Source: Geobacillus stearothermophilus ATCC 12980
GTDB lineage: Bacteria; Bacillota; Bacilli; Bacillales; Anoxybacillaceae
DNA length: 64,000 nt
Assembly (NCBI RefSeq): GCF_030369615.1
Contig: NZ_CP128494.1
Location: 1,941,501-2,005,500, forward strand
Direction: 5' to 3'
The position numbers and the translations under genes are program-made. The notes below the pieces were generated by a model. The model saw nothing but the letters and a program-made list of their open reading frames with translations. It searched no databases and was not told the DNA's origin. Below, piece after piece: positions 52,071 through 62,161 of this stretch. Every line of letters begins with the position of its first letter. Positions within the stretch are counted from its first letter, which is position 1.

Positions 52071-53213
52071 TTAGCGGTTTGTGAGCCGCTTTATGATCTT
52101 CACTGTTTCCTCGGCCGCCCGCTCAATTTGTTCCATCGTATTGCCGAGCCCGAAGCTGAAGCGCACAGACGAACGGATGCGCTCCGACTCTTTTCCGCAC
52201 ATCGCGACAAGCACGTGCGATGGGTCGATTGATCCGGCGGTGCATGCTGACCCGCTCGAGGCGGCAATGCCGGCTAAATCCAAGTTCACGAGCAGCGATT
52301 CGACATTCGTTCCCGGGAAGGCGACATTCAAAATATGCGGCAGGCCATCCGGGCGGCCGTTGACCGCATAATCGATCCCTGAGGAGCGGAAAATCGCAAG
52401 CATCGCCTCGCGCCACGCCGCATATTGCCGACGTTTCTCTTCCCTTGTTCGCTCAGCGATTTCCGCCGCCTGCGCCAAGCCGATGATGCCGGGGACGTTT
52501 TCCGTGCCGGCGCGCCGCTTCCGCTCCTGTTCGCCGCCGAAAAAGAGCGGAGTGATGCGGACCGTTTCCCGGACATACAAAGCTCCGCTTCCTTTCGGGC
52601 CGTTGATTTTATGAGCAGAAATCGACAGCAAATCGATCCCGTATTCATTCACATCGATCGGAAGAAGCCCGTACGCCTGGACGGCGTCCGTATGGAAATA
52701 AGCCGGATGATCGCGAAGCAGCGCCCCGATTTCTCGAATCGGCTGGATCGTGCCGACTTCGTTGTTGGCAAACATGACCGACACCAAAACGGTCTCATCG
52801 CGCAGCGCGGCCTTGACATCCTCGACCGATACGGTCCCTTGTTCGTCAACGGGCAAATACGTGACCTTAAACCCTTGCGTCTCTAAATATTCACAAGCGC
52901 GCAGCACCGCATGATGCTCGATGGCGGTTGTAATGATATGATTGCCGCGGCCACGGTTCGCTATGGCCGTTCCGATGACCGCAAAGTTATCCGCTTCCGT
53001 GCCGCCGCTTGTAAACACAATCTCCGTCTCTTTCGCCCCAATCGAGCGGGCGACAACAGCCCTCGCTTCATCGACCGCGCGGCGGCTCTGCCGTCCAAAA
53101 TGATGGATGCTTGACGGGTTGCCGAACTGTTCCGTCATCCACTGAACCATACCGGCAGCTACGTCTGGATGGACAGGGGAAGTTGCCGCATGGTCCAAAT
53201 AAATCCGTTCCAA
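52071..53213 (-). CDS. yrvO: Cysteine desulfurase YrvO (MnmA partner)
   Basis: A 380-residue PLP enzyme that takes sulfur from cysteine. Visible are YLDHAATSP, SGGTEADNFA, SISAHKINGPKG with the PLP Lys, and SSGSACTAGSIDPSHV with the persulfide Cys. Location next to mnmA marks it as the YrvO branch, dedicated to tRNA thiolation. The start is a TTG at 53213 with AGGAG seven to eight bases upstream; a nearby ATG is in another frame. Confidence 0.95.
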   Translation of the reverse strand: MERIYLDHAATSPVHPDVAAGMVQWMTEQFGNPSSIHHFGRQSRRAVDEARAVVARSIGAKETEIVFTSGGTEADNFAVIGTAIANRGRGNHIITTAIEHHAVLRACEYLETQGFKVTYLPVDEQGTVSVEDVKAALRDETVLVSVMFANNEVGTIQPIREIGALLRDHPAYFHTDAVQAYGLLPIDVNEYGIDLLSISAHKINGPKGSGALYVRETVRITPLFFGGEQERKRRAGTENVPGIIGLAQAAEIAERTREEKRRQYAAWREAMLAIFRSSGIDYAVNGRPDGLPHILNVAFPGTNVESLLVNLDLAGIAASSGSACTAGSIDPSHVLVAMCGKESERIRSSVRFSFGLGNTMEQIERAAEETVKIIKRLTNR

Positions 53214-53240
53214 CGGTCATTCTCCTTTCCTTTCTGTTGC

Positions 53241-53657
53241 TTAAATATAAAACATATATGCCCCTTCATCCCCGTCGCTATACTTCGCCAAATCTTCGAG
53301 CGTTGTGCTGTCGAGCACTTCCTCGACCGCATCGCGGATGCGAATCCATAGCTCGCGCTTCGCCGGCTCTTCCTCCTCGAGCTCCTCGACCGGGGTCAGC
53401 GGCCCCTCCAACACGCGCAAAATGTCGCCGGCGGTGATTTTCGCCGGATGCTCAGCGAGCACATAGCCGCCATACGCTCCACGAATGCTTTTGACGAGCC
53501 CGGCGTTGCGCAACGGCGTGACGAGCTGCTCTAAATAATGTTCAGATAAATTGTTCGCCTTGGCGATCGAACGAAGCGAGATCGGACGATCGCCATATTT
53601 TTTGGCCAATTCAATCATAATCGTCAAGCCATATCGGCCTTTCGTCGAAATCTTCAT
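53241..53657 (-). CDS. cymR: CymR, Rrf2-family cysteine metabolism repressor
   Basis: CymR, in complex with CysK, represses cysteine and cystine acquisition genes. The 138-residue protein has the Rrf2 winged helix (MKISTKGRYGLTIMIELAKK, NNLSEHYLEQLVTPLRNAGL, GAYGGYVLA). It lacks the three-cysteine cluster of IscR, as CymR does. It is upstream of yrvO with a 27-base gap, so the pair may form one operon. ATG 53657 follows GGAGGG. Confidence 0.95.
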   Translation of the reverse strand: MKISTKGRYGLTIMIELAKKYGDRPISLRSIAKANNLSEHYLEQLVTPLRNAGLVKSIRGAYGGYVLAEHPAKITAGDILRVLEGPLTPVEELEEEEPAKRELWIRIRDAVEEVLDSTTLEDLAKYSDGDEGAYMFYI

Positions 53658-53675
53658 TCATATCCCTCCTAACCG

Positions 53676-53901
53676 CTTAACCCTTGCAGCCGAGTGCCGG
53701 CGGCCGGTCCAAGCAGGCGGCTTGCGACCTTTTGGCATTGCGGCAGCGCCAAGCCGGCATCGAACCGATCGTCACACAAAAAAGGAACGTGCCAAACGAC
53801 ACCGGGCCGCCGAGCAACCAGCCGGCCAACAGCACGAACGCTTCGATCCCGATGCGAATGTACGCCACGTTCCATCCGGTCAGCTCGGTCAAAGCGAGCA
53901 T
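53676..53901 (-). pseudogene. Remnant of a YczE-like membrane protein
   Basis: A minus-strand frame reads LTELTGWNVAYIRIGIEAFV and LLAGWLLGGPVSFGTFLF, the last helices of YczE/YitT-type membrane proteins. The normal 200-residue chain is missing its N-terminal two thirds. After FCVTIG the likely true sequence (GLALPQCQKVASRL) continues in another frame, so a frameshift is also present. No ribosome-binding site was found. Confidence 0.65.
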
Positions 53902-53941
53902 GAAACGCCTATGTTATTATATCATAAAAATCCCTTTCCCT

Positions 53942-55237
53942 TCACGGCTGAACCTTGACCTCTTGTTTCAACTGCTCAAGCCGCCGGTACACCTTGGCGT
54001 AATGTTTTTCCTCGCCATGCTCTTTCGGTTCATAATAGCGGACGCCTTCCAGAGCGGAGGGCAAATACGCTTGCGCCACCCAGCCGTTCGGATAATCGTG
54101 CGGATACAAGTAGCCTTGTCCACGCCCGAGTGCAGCCGCCCCTTTGTAATGAGCGTCTTTTAAATGATCCGGAATATCGCCAAGCTTGCCGGAACGGACA
54201 TCGGCAATGGCAGCGTCCAGCGCCTTGTAAGCACTGTTGGATTTCGGGCTTAAACAGAGTTCAATCGTCACAACCGCGAGCGGAATGCGCGCTTCCGGCA
54301 GTCCGAGGCGTTCCGCCGCTTCGACCGCTGCCTGTACTTTCACTCCCATCATCGGATTGGCAAGTCCGATGTCCTCATAAGCCATCACAAGCAATCTCCG
54401 GCAAACGGACGCCAAGTCTCCGCCTTCAAGCAGACGGGCCAAATAATGAAGCGCGGCATCGGCATCGCTGCCGCGCACGCTTTTTTGAAACGCGGACAAC
54501 AACGAATAATAATGATCGCCATATTTGTCATGGGTAAAACCGCGGTTTGCGGTGCATGAAGCCACGATATCCTCATCAATATACAAGCGGCCGTGGCGCT
54601 CATCGGCAGCCGCAACCGCCGCCTCCAGAAGCGAAAGCGCGACGCGCGCATCCCCACCGGCTGCCTCGGCGATGCGCCATAACAACGACTCGTCAATGAC
54701 AACCGGCGGCTCGCCGACCCCTCGTTCCGGATCAGCGAGCGCCCGCTTCAGAATGATCATGAGGTCATCCGGCTTGAGCGGTTTCAGTTGTTGGATTTGC
54801 CCGCAGCGGCTGCGAATGGCGGGATTGACCTCGTGAAACGGGTTTTCCGTTGTGGCGCCAATCAAGGTCACGAGCCCGGATTCGAGATGCGGCAACAAAA
54901 CGTCTTGCTGCGCTTTATTCAGCCGATGGATTTCGTCGATAAACAACACGACGTTCCCTGACCAGCGCGCCGCTTCGACTGCCTCTTCGATTTCCTTTTT
55001 GCCGGCGGCCGTCGCATTGATAGCGACCCATTCGCGCCTGGCGGTGCGGGCAATGGCGTAAGCGAGCGACGTCTTCCCTGTCCCCGGCTCTCCGTAAAGC
55101 AAAAGCGATGGAACATGACCTTTTTTGACCATTTTATAAAGCGGCGTACTAGGGCCAATGATGTGCTGTTGCCCAACGATCTCATCGATCGTCCGCGGCC
55201 GCATCCGCCAAGCAAGCGGCTCCGTCGTTTTGGGCAT
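53942..55237 (-). CDS. rarA: RarA/MgsA, replication-associated recombination AAA+ ATPase
   Basis: RarA acts at stalled forks with SSB and RecA; it is related to clamp-loader subunits. The 431-residue product has [17 protein letters not shown] (Walker A), [16 protein letters not shown] (Walker B), GATTENPF (sensor 1) and the C-terminal tetramer domain with [21 protein letters not shown] 55237 follows AAGGAGGGGG. Also known as yrvN. Confidence 0.96.
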   Translation of the reverse strand: MPKTTEPLAWRMRPRTIDEIVGQQHIIGPSTPLYKMVKKGHVPSLLLYGEPGTGKTSLAYAIARTARREWVAINATAAGKKEIEEAVEAARWSGNVVLFIDEIHRLNKAQQDVLLPHLESGLVTLIGATTENPFHEVNPAIRSRCGQIQQLKPLKPDDLMIILKRALADPERGVGEPPVVIDESLLWRIAEAAGGDARVALSLLEAAVAAADERHGRLYIDEDIVASCTANRGFTHDKYGDHYYSLLSAFQKSVRGSDADAALHYLARLLEGGDLASVCRRLLVMAYEDIGLANPMMGVKVQAAVEAAERLGLPEARIPLAVVTIELCLSPKSNSAYKALDAAIADVRSGKLGDIPDHLKDAHYKGAAALGRGQGYLYPHDYPNGWVAQAYLPSALEGVRYYEPKEHGEEKHYAKVYRRLEQLKQEVKVQP

Positions 55238-55344
55238 GCCGACCCCCTCCTTGAGATTGATGACGCTATGTTCACAGACATCCTCCGATGCCGCCTATTC
55301 ATTTTCGGCGAATGGGGCGTCTCCCCGTGGGAAAATCGGTGGTT

Positions 55345-56205
55345 TTAATAAAAATAGCGTTCAATGGCCTCCTTCAACTCATTGTACAGCGGAAGAGAGT
55401 ATTTCGCCAAATAGAGCAGAAGCGCCTCCACCATAAACCGCCTAGCTGTCTCCCCTTTCTCGAGTTCTTCCTTCAATAAGCGCAGCGAGCGAAGAATATC
55501 GTCTTCAACCGGACGCAGCGCCGCCATGCGCTCTAAACAGCTGATGGCCCGTTCTTTCCATTGACTCCGCTCTTGGGTCGCCGCAGCAATGTAATCCGCC
55601 ATCACCGTTTCATCGAGCAATCCCGCCTTGCCGTCAAGCAGGCTGGCAACGATGGCATCAAGCCGATCGAGCAAGAAGGGGGCAAGCTTCTCAGGAAGCA
55701 GCGGTTTTCGGTCTACCGCCAAGTAAATCAGATATTCTTTCAGCATTCCGTTGAGCATCGTCGCGCAATCAAACGAAACTGGACGCACTTGTTCGCCGTA
55801 TATGTCTTCAATCGCCCGGCGATACCAGTGGAGCGTATGGGCGCGGATGCGAAACACCAGATGCTGCACCTCATGGCTCACCTTCACAGCTTGTTCGCCC
55901 AACTGCATTTGCACCAGCTCTTTATGTTCGTCAAACAGCTGGATTTGTACAGTCAACTGACGCCTTAACCGCTCGCGCGCGGTTAAGGCGGGATCAGCCT
56001 CGATTTGTTTAAGCTGGCGAAACAAAACTTCATAATGGTAGCGGAAAATCGATACAGCCAACTCTTCCTCCGATTTGAAATAATTGTAAATCGAACCTTT
56101 GGCTACTCCGCTCCGCTCGGCTATTTCCTGCATAGAGGTAGCGTGATAGCCTTTTTCGGCGAATAATTTCATCGCCGTTTCAATGATGTCCTCTTTCCGT
56201 CCCAA
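55345..56205 (-). CDS. TetR/AcrR family transcriptional regulator
   Basis: A 286-residue regulator. The N-terminal helix-turn-helix reads SMQEIAERSGVAKGSIYNYF; the large C-terminal part is the ligand domain. A TTG at 56205 is taken as the start because AAGGAG lies six bases upstream; the frame is open to an ATG at 56238, but that stretch is in the junction with the pump remnant. It follows a decayed RND pump on the same strand and likely regulated it and itself through the operator at 56688-56697. Confidence 0.85.
   Translation of the reverse strand: MGRKEDIIETAMKLFAEKGYHATSMQEIAERSGVAKGSIYNYFKSEEELAVSIFRYHYEVLFRQLKQIEADPALTARERLRRQLTVQIQLFDEHKELVQMQLGEQAVKVSHEVQHLVFRIRAHTLHWYRRAIEDIYGEQVRPVSFDCATMLNGMLKEYLIYLAVDRKPLLPEKLAPFLLDRLDAIVASLLDGKAGLLDETVMADYIAAATQERSQWKERAISCLERMAALRPVEDDILRSLRLLKEELEKGETARRFMVEALLLYLAKYSLPLYNELKEAIERYFY
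55961..55990. repeat. Perfect inverted repeat inside the TetR gene
   Basis: CGCCTTAACCG and CGGTTAAGGCG flank CTCGCGCG. It lies wholly in the coding sequence and codes for part of an alpha-helical segment (ALTARERLRR). Confidence 0.9.
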
Positions 56206-56231
56206 TGTTTTCTCCTTCCTTACTCCTTCTT

Positions 56232-56638
56232 GTGACATCGGATGGGATCTTCAAATCATTTACATGTTTCGAAATATCATTCGTTACTTTCTGAATGTTG
56301 TCGCCGACAATCTGGGCGGATACGCGGGCAAACACTTTTCCGTCCAGCTTTTGAATGGACGTATACACGTCCGCCTCTTTCACTTCGGCGACAGCTGAAA
56401 GTGGAATCACTCCGTTTCTCGTCACGATCGGAAGCTCTTTCAACTCATCGATCCCAACGTTTCATCATACGAAAGTTCGACTTGCTCATCCTTGCCGCCG
56501 AGTTTCAGCGTCCCCACATCGACCGGTTTGGTCGCATCGGCCACCGCCCCCAGCCAGTCCTAGAAACATGAGCAAAAACGAACATACAAACACAGCTGCC
56601 GCATTTTTCAAACTGAACCTGGTCAAAAACGTCATCAT
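56232..56638 (-). pseudogene. Decayed RND efflux pump gene (SwrC/AcrB-like)
   Basis: The start (ATG 56638, behind GAGAGGTGG) encodes MTFLTRFSLKNAAAVFVCSF, the first membrane helix of an RND pump. The chain then jumps to VDVGTLKLGGKDEQVELSYD in another frame, shifts again, and reads IVTRNGVIPLSAVAEVKEAD to HVNDLKIPSDVT. These are internal parts of SwrC-like proteins of about 1000 residues. About nine tenths is gone, and the fragment fuses into the leader of the TetR gene. Confidence 0.8.
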
Positions 56639-56687
56639 GCCACCTCTCATCCTACGATTTTGACCAATAATTCTAATTGTTTTGGAC

Positions 56688-56697
56688 TGACCGGTCA
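56688..56697. promoter_or_regulatory. Candidate TetR operator TGACCGGTCA
   Basis: A perfect 10-base palindrome typical of TetR/AcrR sites (TGACN..NGTCA), about 50 bases upstream of the pump remnant start and in the likely promoter region for the remnant-tetR unit. Confidence 0.6.
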
Positions 56698-56817
56698 TAC
56701 AAAACTATTTCTATGATACATGAAAATGGGAAAAAATGAAAAGGGCGAAGTTTAAAGTGGAAATCAAACGGAAAAACTATGACCATATCAACATTACCAT
56801 TTGATGGGGTGGACAAC

Positions 56818-57468
56818 ATGAAAACAAGACAGGATGCTTGGTCACATGAAGAAGATGTACTGTTGGCTGAAACGGTGCTGCAATATATACGCGAAGGAAA
56901 AACGCAACTTGCCGCTTTTGAAGTCGTTGGGAGACAACTGCACCGCACAGCGGCGGCATGCGGGTTCCGCTGGAACGCCGAGGTGCGGAAACGACACCTT
57001 GAAGCCATTGAACAGGCAAAAAAACAGCGAAAAGAACGGAAACGGGCATTGGAAATGATGAAAAAATGGCAAAAGGAGGCGGCCGCCGTATCGTTCGGCG
57101 CCCCTGACGATCCGAAACTTGCCGAGGGATCGTCCCCGTTTCTCCCGGCTACCCCGTTGACGCTTGACGAGTGCATTTCCTTTTTGCAAAGGCTGCGGAA
57201 CGACGTTGAGCAGCTGGAAGCCGCCCGCCGGGAAAACGAGCGACTGAAACGGGAACGGGCGGAGTGGCAGGCTCGCAATGAACAGTTGGCCAAAAAGGCC
57301 GAACGCTTGGAAGCGCGCCAGACGACGGTGCACGAAGATTACGAGGCGCTCGTCAAAATTATGGCCCGCGCCCGTCAGCTTGCCTCCGAAGAAGGCGACC
57401 GCTTTTCCCTCGCCCAGCTTCTTCTCTCCGAAACGGGCGGACAAGTCGAACCGATGGCCCATTCATAA
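56818..57468 (+). CDS. rsfA: RsfA family prespore-type transcriptional regulator
   Basis: RsfA proteins modulate SigF-dependent genes in the forespore. The 216-residue product has an N-terminal Myb/SANT-like domain ([31 protein letters not shown]) and a long C-terminal coiled coil rich in Arg/Glu (residues about 125-185). ATG 56818 has GGGGTGG upstream. Several spore-formers carry paralogues (e.g. YlbO), so the exact orthologue is uncertain. Confidence 0.85.
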   Translation: MKTRQDAWSHEEDVLLAETVLQYIREGKTQLAAFEVVGRQLHRTAAACGFRWNAEVRKRHLEAIEQAKKQRKERKRALEMMKKWQKEAAAVSFGAPDDPKLAEGSSPFLPATPLTLDECISFLQRLRNDVEQLEAARRENERLKRERAEWQARNEQLAKKAERLEARQTTVHEDYEALVKIMARARQLASEEGDRFSLAQLLLSETGGQVEPMAHS

Positions 57469-57469
57469 C

Positions 57470-57502
57470 AAAACAAGAGGCAATGGCATGCATCGCCCCT
57501 TG
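57470..57502 (-). terminator. Terminator of tcdA, shared with rsfA
   Basis: Minus-strand CAAGGGGC-loop-GCCTCTTG followed by TTTTG. It lies between the convergent genes. Confidence 0.7.
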
Positions 57503-57518
57503 TCTGCCCATCGTTTCC

Positions 57519-58280
57519 TCATTCGCTGACGCGGGCGATGGGGATGTCTTTTAACAATTCATTGATGACGTAAGACGCCATAATAAGCCCGGCAACCGAC
57601 GGAACAAACGCGTTCGATGATGGCGGCATTTTCGCTTTGCGGATCGGCGAAGCATCGTTGCCGACGACTTGGCGAACGTCTTCGCGGATTTTCACCGGCT
57701 TCTCATCGGAAAAGACGACCGGAATGCCGCGGCGAATCCCTTCTTTGCGCAGCTTGGCGCGGATGACTTTCGCAATCGGATCGGTGTGCGTTTTTGAAAT
57801 GTCGACAATACGAAAGCGGGTCGGATCCATTTTGTTCGCCGCACCCATGCTGGAAATGATCGGAATGCCGCGCTTGAGGCATTGTTTCATCAAATGCACT
57901 TTGTACACAATCGTGTCGGACGCATCGATGACAAAATCCAGATCATAGGCGAAAAATTGCTCATACGTCTCTTCTGTATAAAACATTTGCAAAGCGATCA
58001 CCTCGCACGCCGGGTTGATGTCGGCGATGCGCTCTTTCATGAGCTCCACTTTCGGACGCCCGATGGTCGAGAGCAACGCATGGATTTGCCGGTTGATGTT
58101 GGTGATATCGACGTTATCGCGATCAACAAGCACCAACCGGCCGACGCCGGAGCGGGCGAGCGCCTCGACGGCGAACGACCCGACACCGCCGACGCCAAGG
58201 ACGGCGACGGTGGCGTTTTTTAAGCGTTCCAACCCTTCAGGGCCAATCGCGAGTTCATTGCGGGAAAATTGGTGCAGCAT
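57519..58280 (-). CDS. tcdA: tRNA t6A37 dehydratase TcdA (YrvM)
   Basis: TcdA uses ATP to cyclise t6A37 to ct6A in tRNAs. The 253-residue ThiF/E1-like protein has VAVLGVGGVGSFAVEALAR (ATP site), LVDRDNVDITNINRQIH and SSMGAANKMDPTRF. ATG 58280 follows GAGGAG. The order aspS-6S RNA-tcdA is the same as in B. subtilis. Confidence 0.93.
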   Translation of the reverse strand: MLHQFSRNELAIGPEGLERLKNATVAVLGVGGVGSFAVEALARSGVGRLVLVDRDNVDITNINRQIHALLSTIGRPKVELMKERIADINPACEVIALQMFYTEETYEQFFAYDLDFVIDASDTIVYKVHLMKQCLKRGIPIISSMGAANKMDPTRFRIVDISKTHTDPIAKVIRAKLRKEGIRRGIPVVFSDEKPVKIREDVRQVVGNDASPIRKAKMPPSSNAFVPSVAGLIMASYVINELLKDIPIARVSE

Positions 58281-58372
58281 CGTTCTCCTCTCCGTTTGCT
58301 TCAAAATTGATGTTTATGCCGCTTTTTATCCTACCATCAAGACAGCAAAAGAGGCAACGGCATTTTGCTGGC

Positions 58373-58623
58373 AAAACAAAACCCCTATGCGGCCATCCGC
58401 ATAGGGGAAATGCTGTTGATTCCTTAATGTCGCCAGTCCCAATCGTGCCGTCGATGCCTTCGTTTTGAACCCGCTCTCCCATAGGTGGGTGCCCTGTTCC
58501 AAGGTTTGCGCTTCCCCTGTGACGAAGGGGCGTGCACGCCGCTTGGAAACCCCGGACTCCCGGATCATCTACTGTTCGGTCAAAACGATGGGTGACTCGA
58601 CGAACACATTAGGACGGTGTGTT
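58373..58623 (-). ncRNA. ssrSA: 6S RNA (SsrS, BsrA type)
   Basis: The aspS-tcdA gap encodes a minus-strand RNA of about 250 nt in the place where B. subtilis has bsrA. It starts near 58623 after a promoter, has complementary outer arms with an internal open region typical of 6S, and ends at a strong terminator (CCCCTATGCGG-CCAT-CCGCATAGGGG, 58382-58407, then TTTTGTTTTG). No reading frame fits. 6S RNA sequesters SigA-RNA polymerase. Confidence 0.88.
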
Positions 58624-58629
58624 GCTTTG

Positions 58630-58658
58630 ATTGTATCATATTTTTTCGCGTTTGTGAA
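58630..58658 (-). promoter_or_regulatory. Promoter of 6S RNA
   Basis: TTCACA (58658-58653), a 17-base spacer and TACAAT (58635-58630), ending about seven bases before the inferred RNA start. Confidence 0.8.
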
Positions 58659-58694
58659 CCTCTGCCGTCAATGTTTCTCCTTCCAACGGCGCCA

Positions 58695-60467
58695 TTATTC
58701 CTCACGAGGAAGCACAACGGCCAAATGCAGCTCCTCGAGCTGCTTGTCGCTGACCGGCCCCGGCGCTTCCGTCAATAAGCAGCTCGCACTCGCCGTTTTC
58801 GGGAAGGCGATCGTATCGCGCAAGTTCGTGCGCCCAGCGAGCAACATCACCAGCCGGTCAAGGCCAAGCGCAATGCCGCCGTGCGGCGGAGTGCCGTATT
58901 CAAACGCCTCAAGCAAGAATCCGAACTGGCGGCGCGCTTCTTCTTCGCTGAACCCTAAGGCGCGGAACATTTTTTCTTGCACGTCGCGCTCGAAAATGCG
59001 GAGCGAACCGCCGCCGAGCTCGTACCCGTTTAACACTAAATCGTACGCCTGTGCGCGAACGGCGCCCAGGTTTGTCTCCAACAGCGGAATGTCGTCGCGC
59101 ACCGGCATCGTAAACGGATGGTGGGCGGCGTAATAGCGCCCTTCTTCTTCGTCATACTCCAAAAGCGGCCAATCCGTCACCCACAAAAACGCGAGCTTCG
59201 CTTCGTCGATCAAGCCGAGCTCTTTGCCAAGCTTCAGCCGGAGCGCCCCAAGCGCCGCTGCGACGATCGCTTTTTCGTCGGCGACAAACAAAAGCAAATC
59301 TCCGTCTTCGACAGCAAGCGCTCGACGCAGCGCCGCCTGTTCCTCATCGGTGAAAAACTTGGCGATCGGCCCTTTCAGCTCATCTCCTTCCGCTTTCAGC
59401 CAGGCGAGCCCTTTCGCCCCGTAGCGGGCCGCAAATTCGCCTAACGCGTCGATGTCTTTGCGCGAATAGCGGCTTGCTGCGCCTTTCGCGTTGATCGCCT
59501 TTACTTGCCCGCCTTCCTTGACCGTGCGGGCGAACACTTGAAATGCTGAATTACGGACGATTTCCGATACGTCGACGAGCTCAAGACCAAAGCGTATATC
59601 CGGCTTGTCCGAGCCGTAGCGGCTCATCGCCTCGTCATACGTGATGCGCGGAAACGGGCGCGGGATGTCGATCCCTTTTGCTGCTTTCACGACGGCAGCC
59701 ATCATCCGTTCGGTTAAATCCATAATATCCTTTTGTTCGATAAACGACATTTCGATGTCGATTTGCGTAAATTCCGGCTGGCGGTCAGCGCGCAAATCCT
59801 CGTCACGGAAGCAACGGGCGATTTGGTAGTACCGTTCCACGCCGCCGACCATGAGCAGCTGCTTAAAAATTTGCGGCGACTGCGGCAAGGCGTAAAATTC
59901 GCCCGGATGAACGCGGCTTGGCACCAAATAGTCACGCGCCCCTTCCGGCGTGCTTTTCGTCAACATCGGCGTTTCAATTTCCAAAAAGCGTTCGCTATCC
60001 AAAAAGTCGCGCACCGTCTTTGTGATTTTGTGGCGAAGCGCCAGTGTTTGAAACATGACTGGGCGGCGCAAATCCAAATACCGATATTTTAAGCGCACGT
60101 CTTCCGCCGCATCCGTGTCATCGGAAATCGAAAACGGCGGCGTTTTTGCCTCGTTGATGATCTCGATTCGTTCCGCTTGAATTTCAATGCGGCCGGTCGC
60201 GATGTTCGGATTGACCGTCTCGGGCGCGCGGGCGACGACCGTTCCTTCGACGCTTAAAACGTATTCGCTCCGCACGCGTTCCGCTGCCGCCAGCGCCTCG
60301 GCCGAGACATCGGGGCTGGCGACAACTTGGACGATGCCCGTTCGGTCGCGCAAGTCAATGAAAATGAGGCCGCCTAAGTCGCGGCGCTTTTGCACCCAGC
60401 CTTTGAGCACGACGCGCTCGCCGACGGCCGTTTCCGGCACTTCTCCGCAATGATATGTGCGTTCCAT
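58695..60467 (-). CDS. aspS: Aspartyl-tRNA synthetase
   Basis: AspS charges tRNA-Asp. The 590-residue product has the anticodon-binding OB fold ([20 protein letters not shown]), class II motif 2 ([18 protein letters not shown]), the bacterial insertion domain and motif 3 ([15 protein letters not shown]). ATG 60467 follows GAGGAG and is only four bases after the hisS stop, so aspS is read from the hisS T-box transcript. Confidence 0.98.
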   Translation of the reverse strand: MERTYHCGEVPETAVGERVVLKGWVQKRRDLGGLIFIDLRDRTGIVQVVASPDVSAEALAAAERVRSEYVLSVEGTVVARAPETVNPNIATGRIEIQAERIEIINEAKTPPFSISDDTDAAEDVRLKYRYLDLRRPVMFQTLALRHKITKTVRDFLDSERFLEIETPMLTKSTPEGARDYLVPSRVHPGEFYALPQSPQIFKQLLMVGGVERYYQIARCFRDEDLRADRQPEFTQIDIEMSFIEQKDIMDLTERMMAAVVKAAKGIDIPRPFPRITYDEAMSRYGSDKPDIRFGLELVDVSEIVRNSAFQVFARTVKEGGQVKAINAKGAASRYSRKDIDALGEFAARYGAKGLAWLKAEGDELKGPIAKFFTDEEQAALRRALAVEDGDLLLFVADEKAIVAAALGALRLKLGKELGLIDEAKLAFLWVTDWPLLEYDEEEGRYYAAHHPFTMPVRDDIPLLETNLGAVRAQAYDLVLNGYELGGGSLRIFERDVQEKMFRALGFSEEEARRQFGFLLEAFEYGTPPHGGIALGLDRLVMLLAGRTNLRDTIAFPKTASASCLLTEAPGPVSDKQLEELHLAVVLPREE

Positions 60468-60471
60468 TCGC

Positions 60472-61752
60472 TCACTCCTCCTTCCCGATCCGTTCATGCA
60501 AAAAGTGCGCCAACTCGCCGAGCGGTACATTCGTTTGCTCGCCGCTCGCCATATGCTTTACCGCCACTTCCTGTCTCTCGAGTTCTTCATCGCCGATAAT
60601 GGCGACAAACGATGCCCCAAGCCGGTCGGCGGCCTTCAGCTGCGCCTTCAATTTTCGGCCCAAATAATCTTGATCGACCCTCAATCCGGAGCGGCGCAAT
60701 GCATAAACGAGGCGGACCGCCTCGTCTTTCGCCCGCTCACCGACAGCGACGACATAGCAGTCAAGCCCACTCTCCACCGGCAATTCCACTCCTTCGGCGT
60801 CAAGGGCGGCCAACAGCCGCTCGATGCTCAAGGCAAAGCCGATGCCCGGCGTCTCCGGACCGCCGATTTCTTGGACAAGCCCGTTGTAACGCCCACCGCC
60901 GCACAGCGTCGCCGCCGCGCCAAATCCTTCCGCTTCGCTCATAATTTCAAACGTCGTGTGGTTGTAATAGTCAAGCCCGCGCACGAGCCGCGCATCGATG
61001 ACAAACGGGATGCCGAGCGCTGTCAAGTATTGTTTCACTTTCTCAAAATAGGCACGCGATTCGTCATTTAAATAGTCTAAAATCGACGGCGCCGTCGCCA
61101 TCAGCTCATGATCGCGGTCTTTTTTGCAGTCGAGAATGCGGAGCGGATTCGTATGAAGCCTCGTCTGGCAGTCCGGGCACAGCTCGTGGATGCGGTTTGA
61201 AAAATGGCGAACAAGCGCCTCTCGGTGCGCCCGGCGGCTGTCAAGGTCGCCCAAGCTGTTCATGACAAGCCGGATCCGTTTTAAGCCAAGCGCTTCGTAA
61301 ATATGCATCGCTAGCGCCATCACCTCGGCGTCAATCGCCGGATCGCTGCTGCCGAGCGCCTCGACGCCGAACTGGACGAACTGGCGGAACCGTCCCGCTT
61401 CCGGACGCTCGTAGCGAAACATCGGCCCGCTGTAATACAATTTCAGCGGCTGGTTCGGACTGCCGTACAGCTTATGCTCGACAAACGCTCTGACAACCGG
61501 CGCCGTTCCTTCCGGGCGGAGCGTCAGCGCGCGCCCCCCTTTGTCTTCGAACGTGTACATTTCTTTTTGCACAATGTCCGTTGTATCCCCCACGCCGCGC
61601 AAAAAAAGCTCCGTATGTTCAAAAATCGGCGTCCGGATTTCCTGATACCCATACCGGCTGCAGAGGCTGCGGGCAATGTGCTCGACATATTGCCATTTTT
61701 CCGAGTCACCCGGCAGCACATCTTGTGTCCCTCTTGGAATTTGAAAAGCCAT
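60472..61752 (-). CDS. hisS: Histidyl-tRNA synthetase
   Basis: HisS charges tRNA-His. The 426-residue product starts [20 protein letters not shown] and has motif 2 ([17 protein letters not shown]), the His-A motif [14 protein letters not shown] and motif 3 ([12 protein letters not shown]). ATG 61752 has AAAGGAGG six bases upstream; an ATG two codons earlier abuts that site. Control is by the T-box leader upstream. Confidence 0.98.
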   Translation of the reverse strand: MAFQIPRGTQDVLPGDSEKWQYVEHIARSLCSRYGYQEIRTPIFEHTELFLRGVGDTTDIVQKEMYTFEDKGGRALTLRPEGTAPVVRAFVEHKLYGSPNQPLKLYYSGPMFRYERPEAGRFRQFVQFGVEALGSSDPAIDAEVMALAMHIYEALGLKRIRLVMNSLGDLDSRRAHREALVRHFSNRIHELCPDCQTRLHTNPLRILDCKKDRDHELMATAPSILDYLNDESRAYFEKVKQYLTALGIPFVIDARLVRGLDYYNHTTFEIMSEAEGFGAAATLCGGGRYNGLVQEIGGPETPGIGFALSIERLLAALDAEGVELPVESGLDCYVVAVGERAKDEAVRLVYALRRSGLRVDQDYLGRKLKAQLKAADRLGASFVAIIGDEELERQEVAVKHMASGEQTNVPLGELAHFLHERIGKEE

Positions 61753-61770
61753 GCTCATCCTCCTTTGCCC

Positions 61771-62046
61771 AAAATAAAACGCCCTTGTCCCCATGATCAT
61801 AGGGACGAGAGCGTCATTCCCGCGGTGCCACCCTAATTGAAGCCGATCCGGCTTCCGCTTGTCGCCATTAACGCATGGCACACGTTCCCCTTTACTGGCG
61901 CAAAGCGCGTTCAAAGGGAAACCTACGGAGTGTCTTTCGTTAAGCCATCATGGAGAAGCGCTCGCAGCCTTGGGCGCTTCCTCTCTGGCCATGTGGACCT
62001 TAACTACTTTTCTCCATCATCGGTTGTTCCGTATGAGAAAGATGTA
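61771..62046 (-). ncRNA. T-box riboswitch leader of hisS-aspS
   Basis: The minus strand shows an AGTA motif near the start, CAGAGAG with AGGCTG in the apical part of stem I, the T-box AGGGTGGCACCGCG (61834-61821) and a terminator (ACGCTCTCGTCCC-loop-GGGACAAGGGCGT, then TTTTATTTT). A CAC at 61932-61930 is the likely His specifier. Control of aspS together with hisS follows from the four-base spacing. Confidence 0.95.
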
Positions 62047-62051
62047 ATTTT

Positions 62052-62081
62052 ATATTACGGACAATCTCGCCCGTTTGTCAA
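62052..62081 (-). promoter_or_regulatory. Promoter of the hisS T-box transcript
   Basis: TTGACA (62081-62076), an 18-base spacer and TAATAT (62057-62052). Confidence 0.8.
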
Positions 62082-62161
62082 GTTGTCCTAGCAGCTGTGA
62101 TCCATGGTTGTTCGCAAAGAGAAAAACCTTGATGTCTCATCGCATTTTTCTCCTTGTTGTA

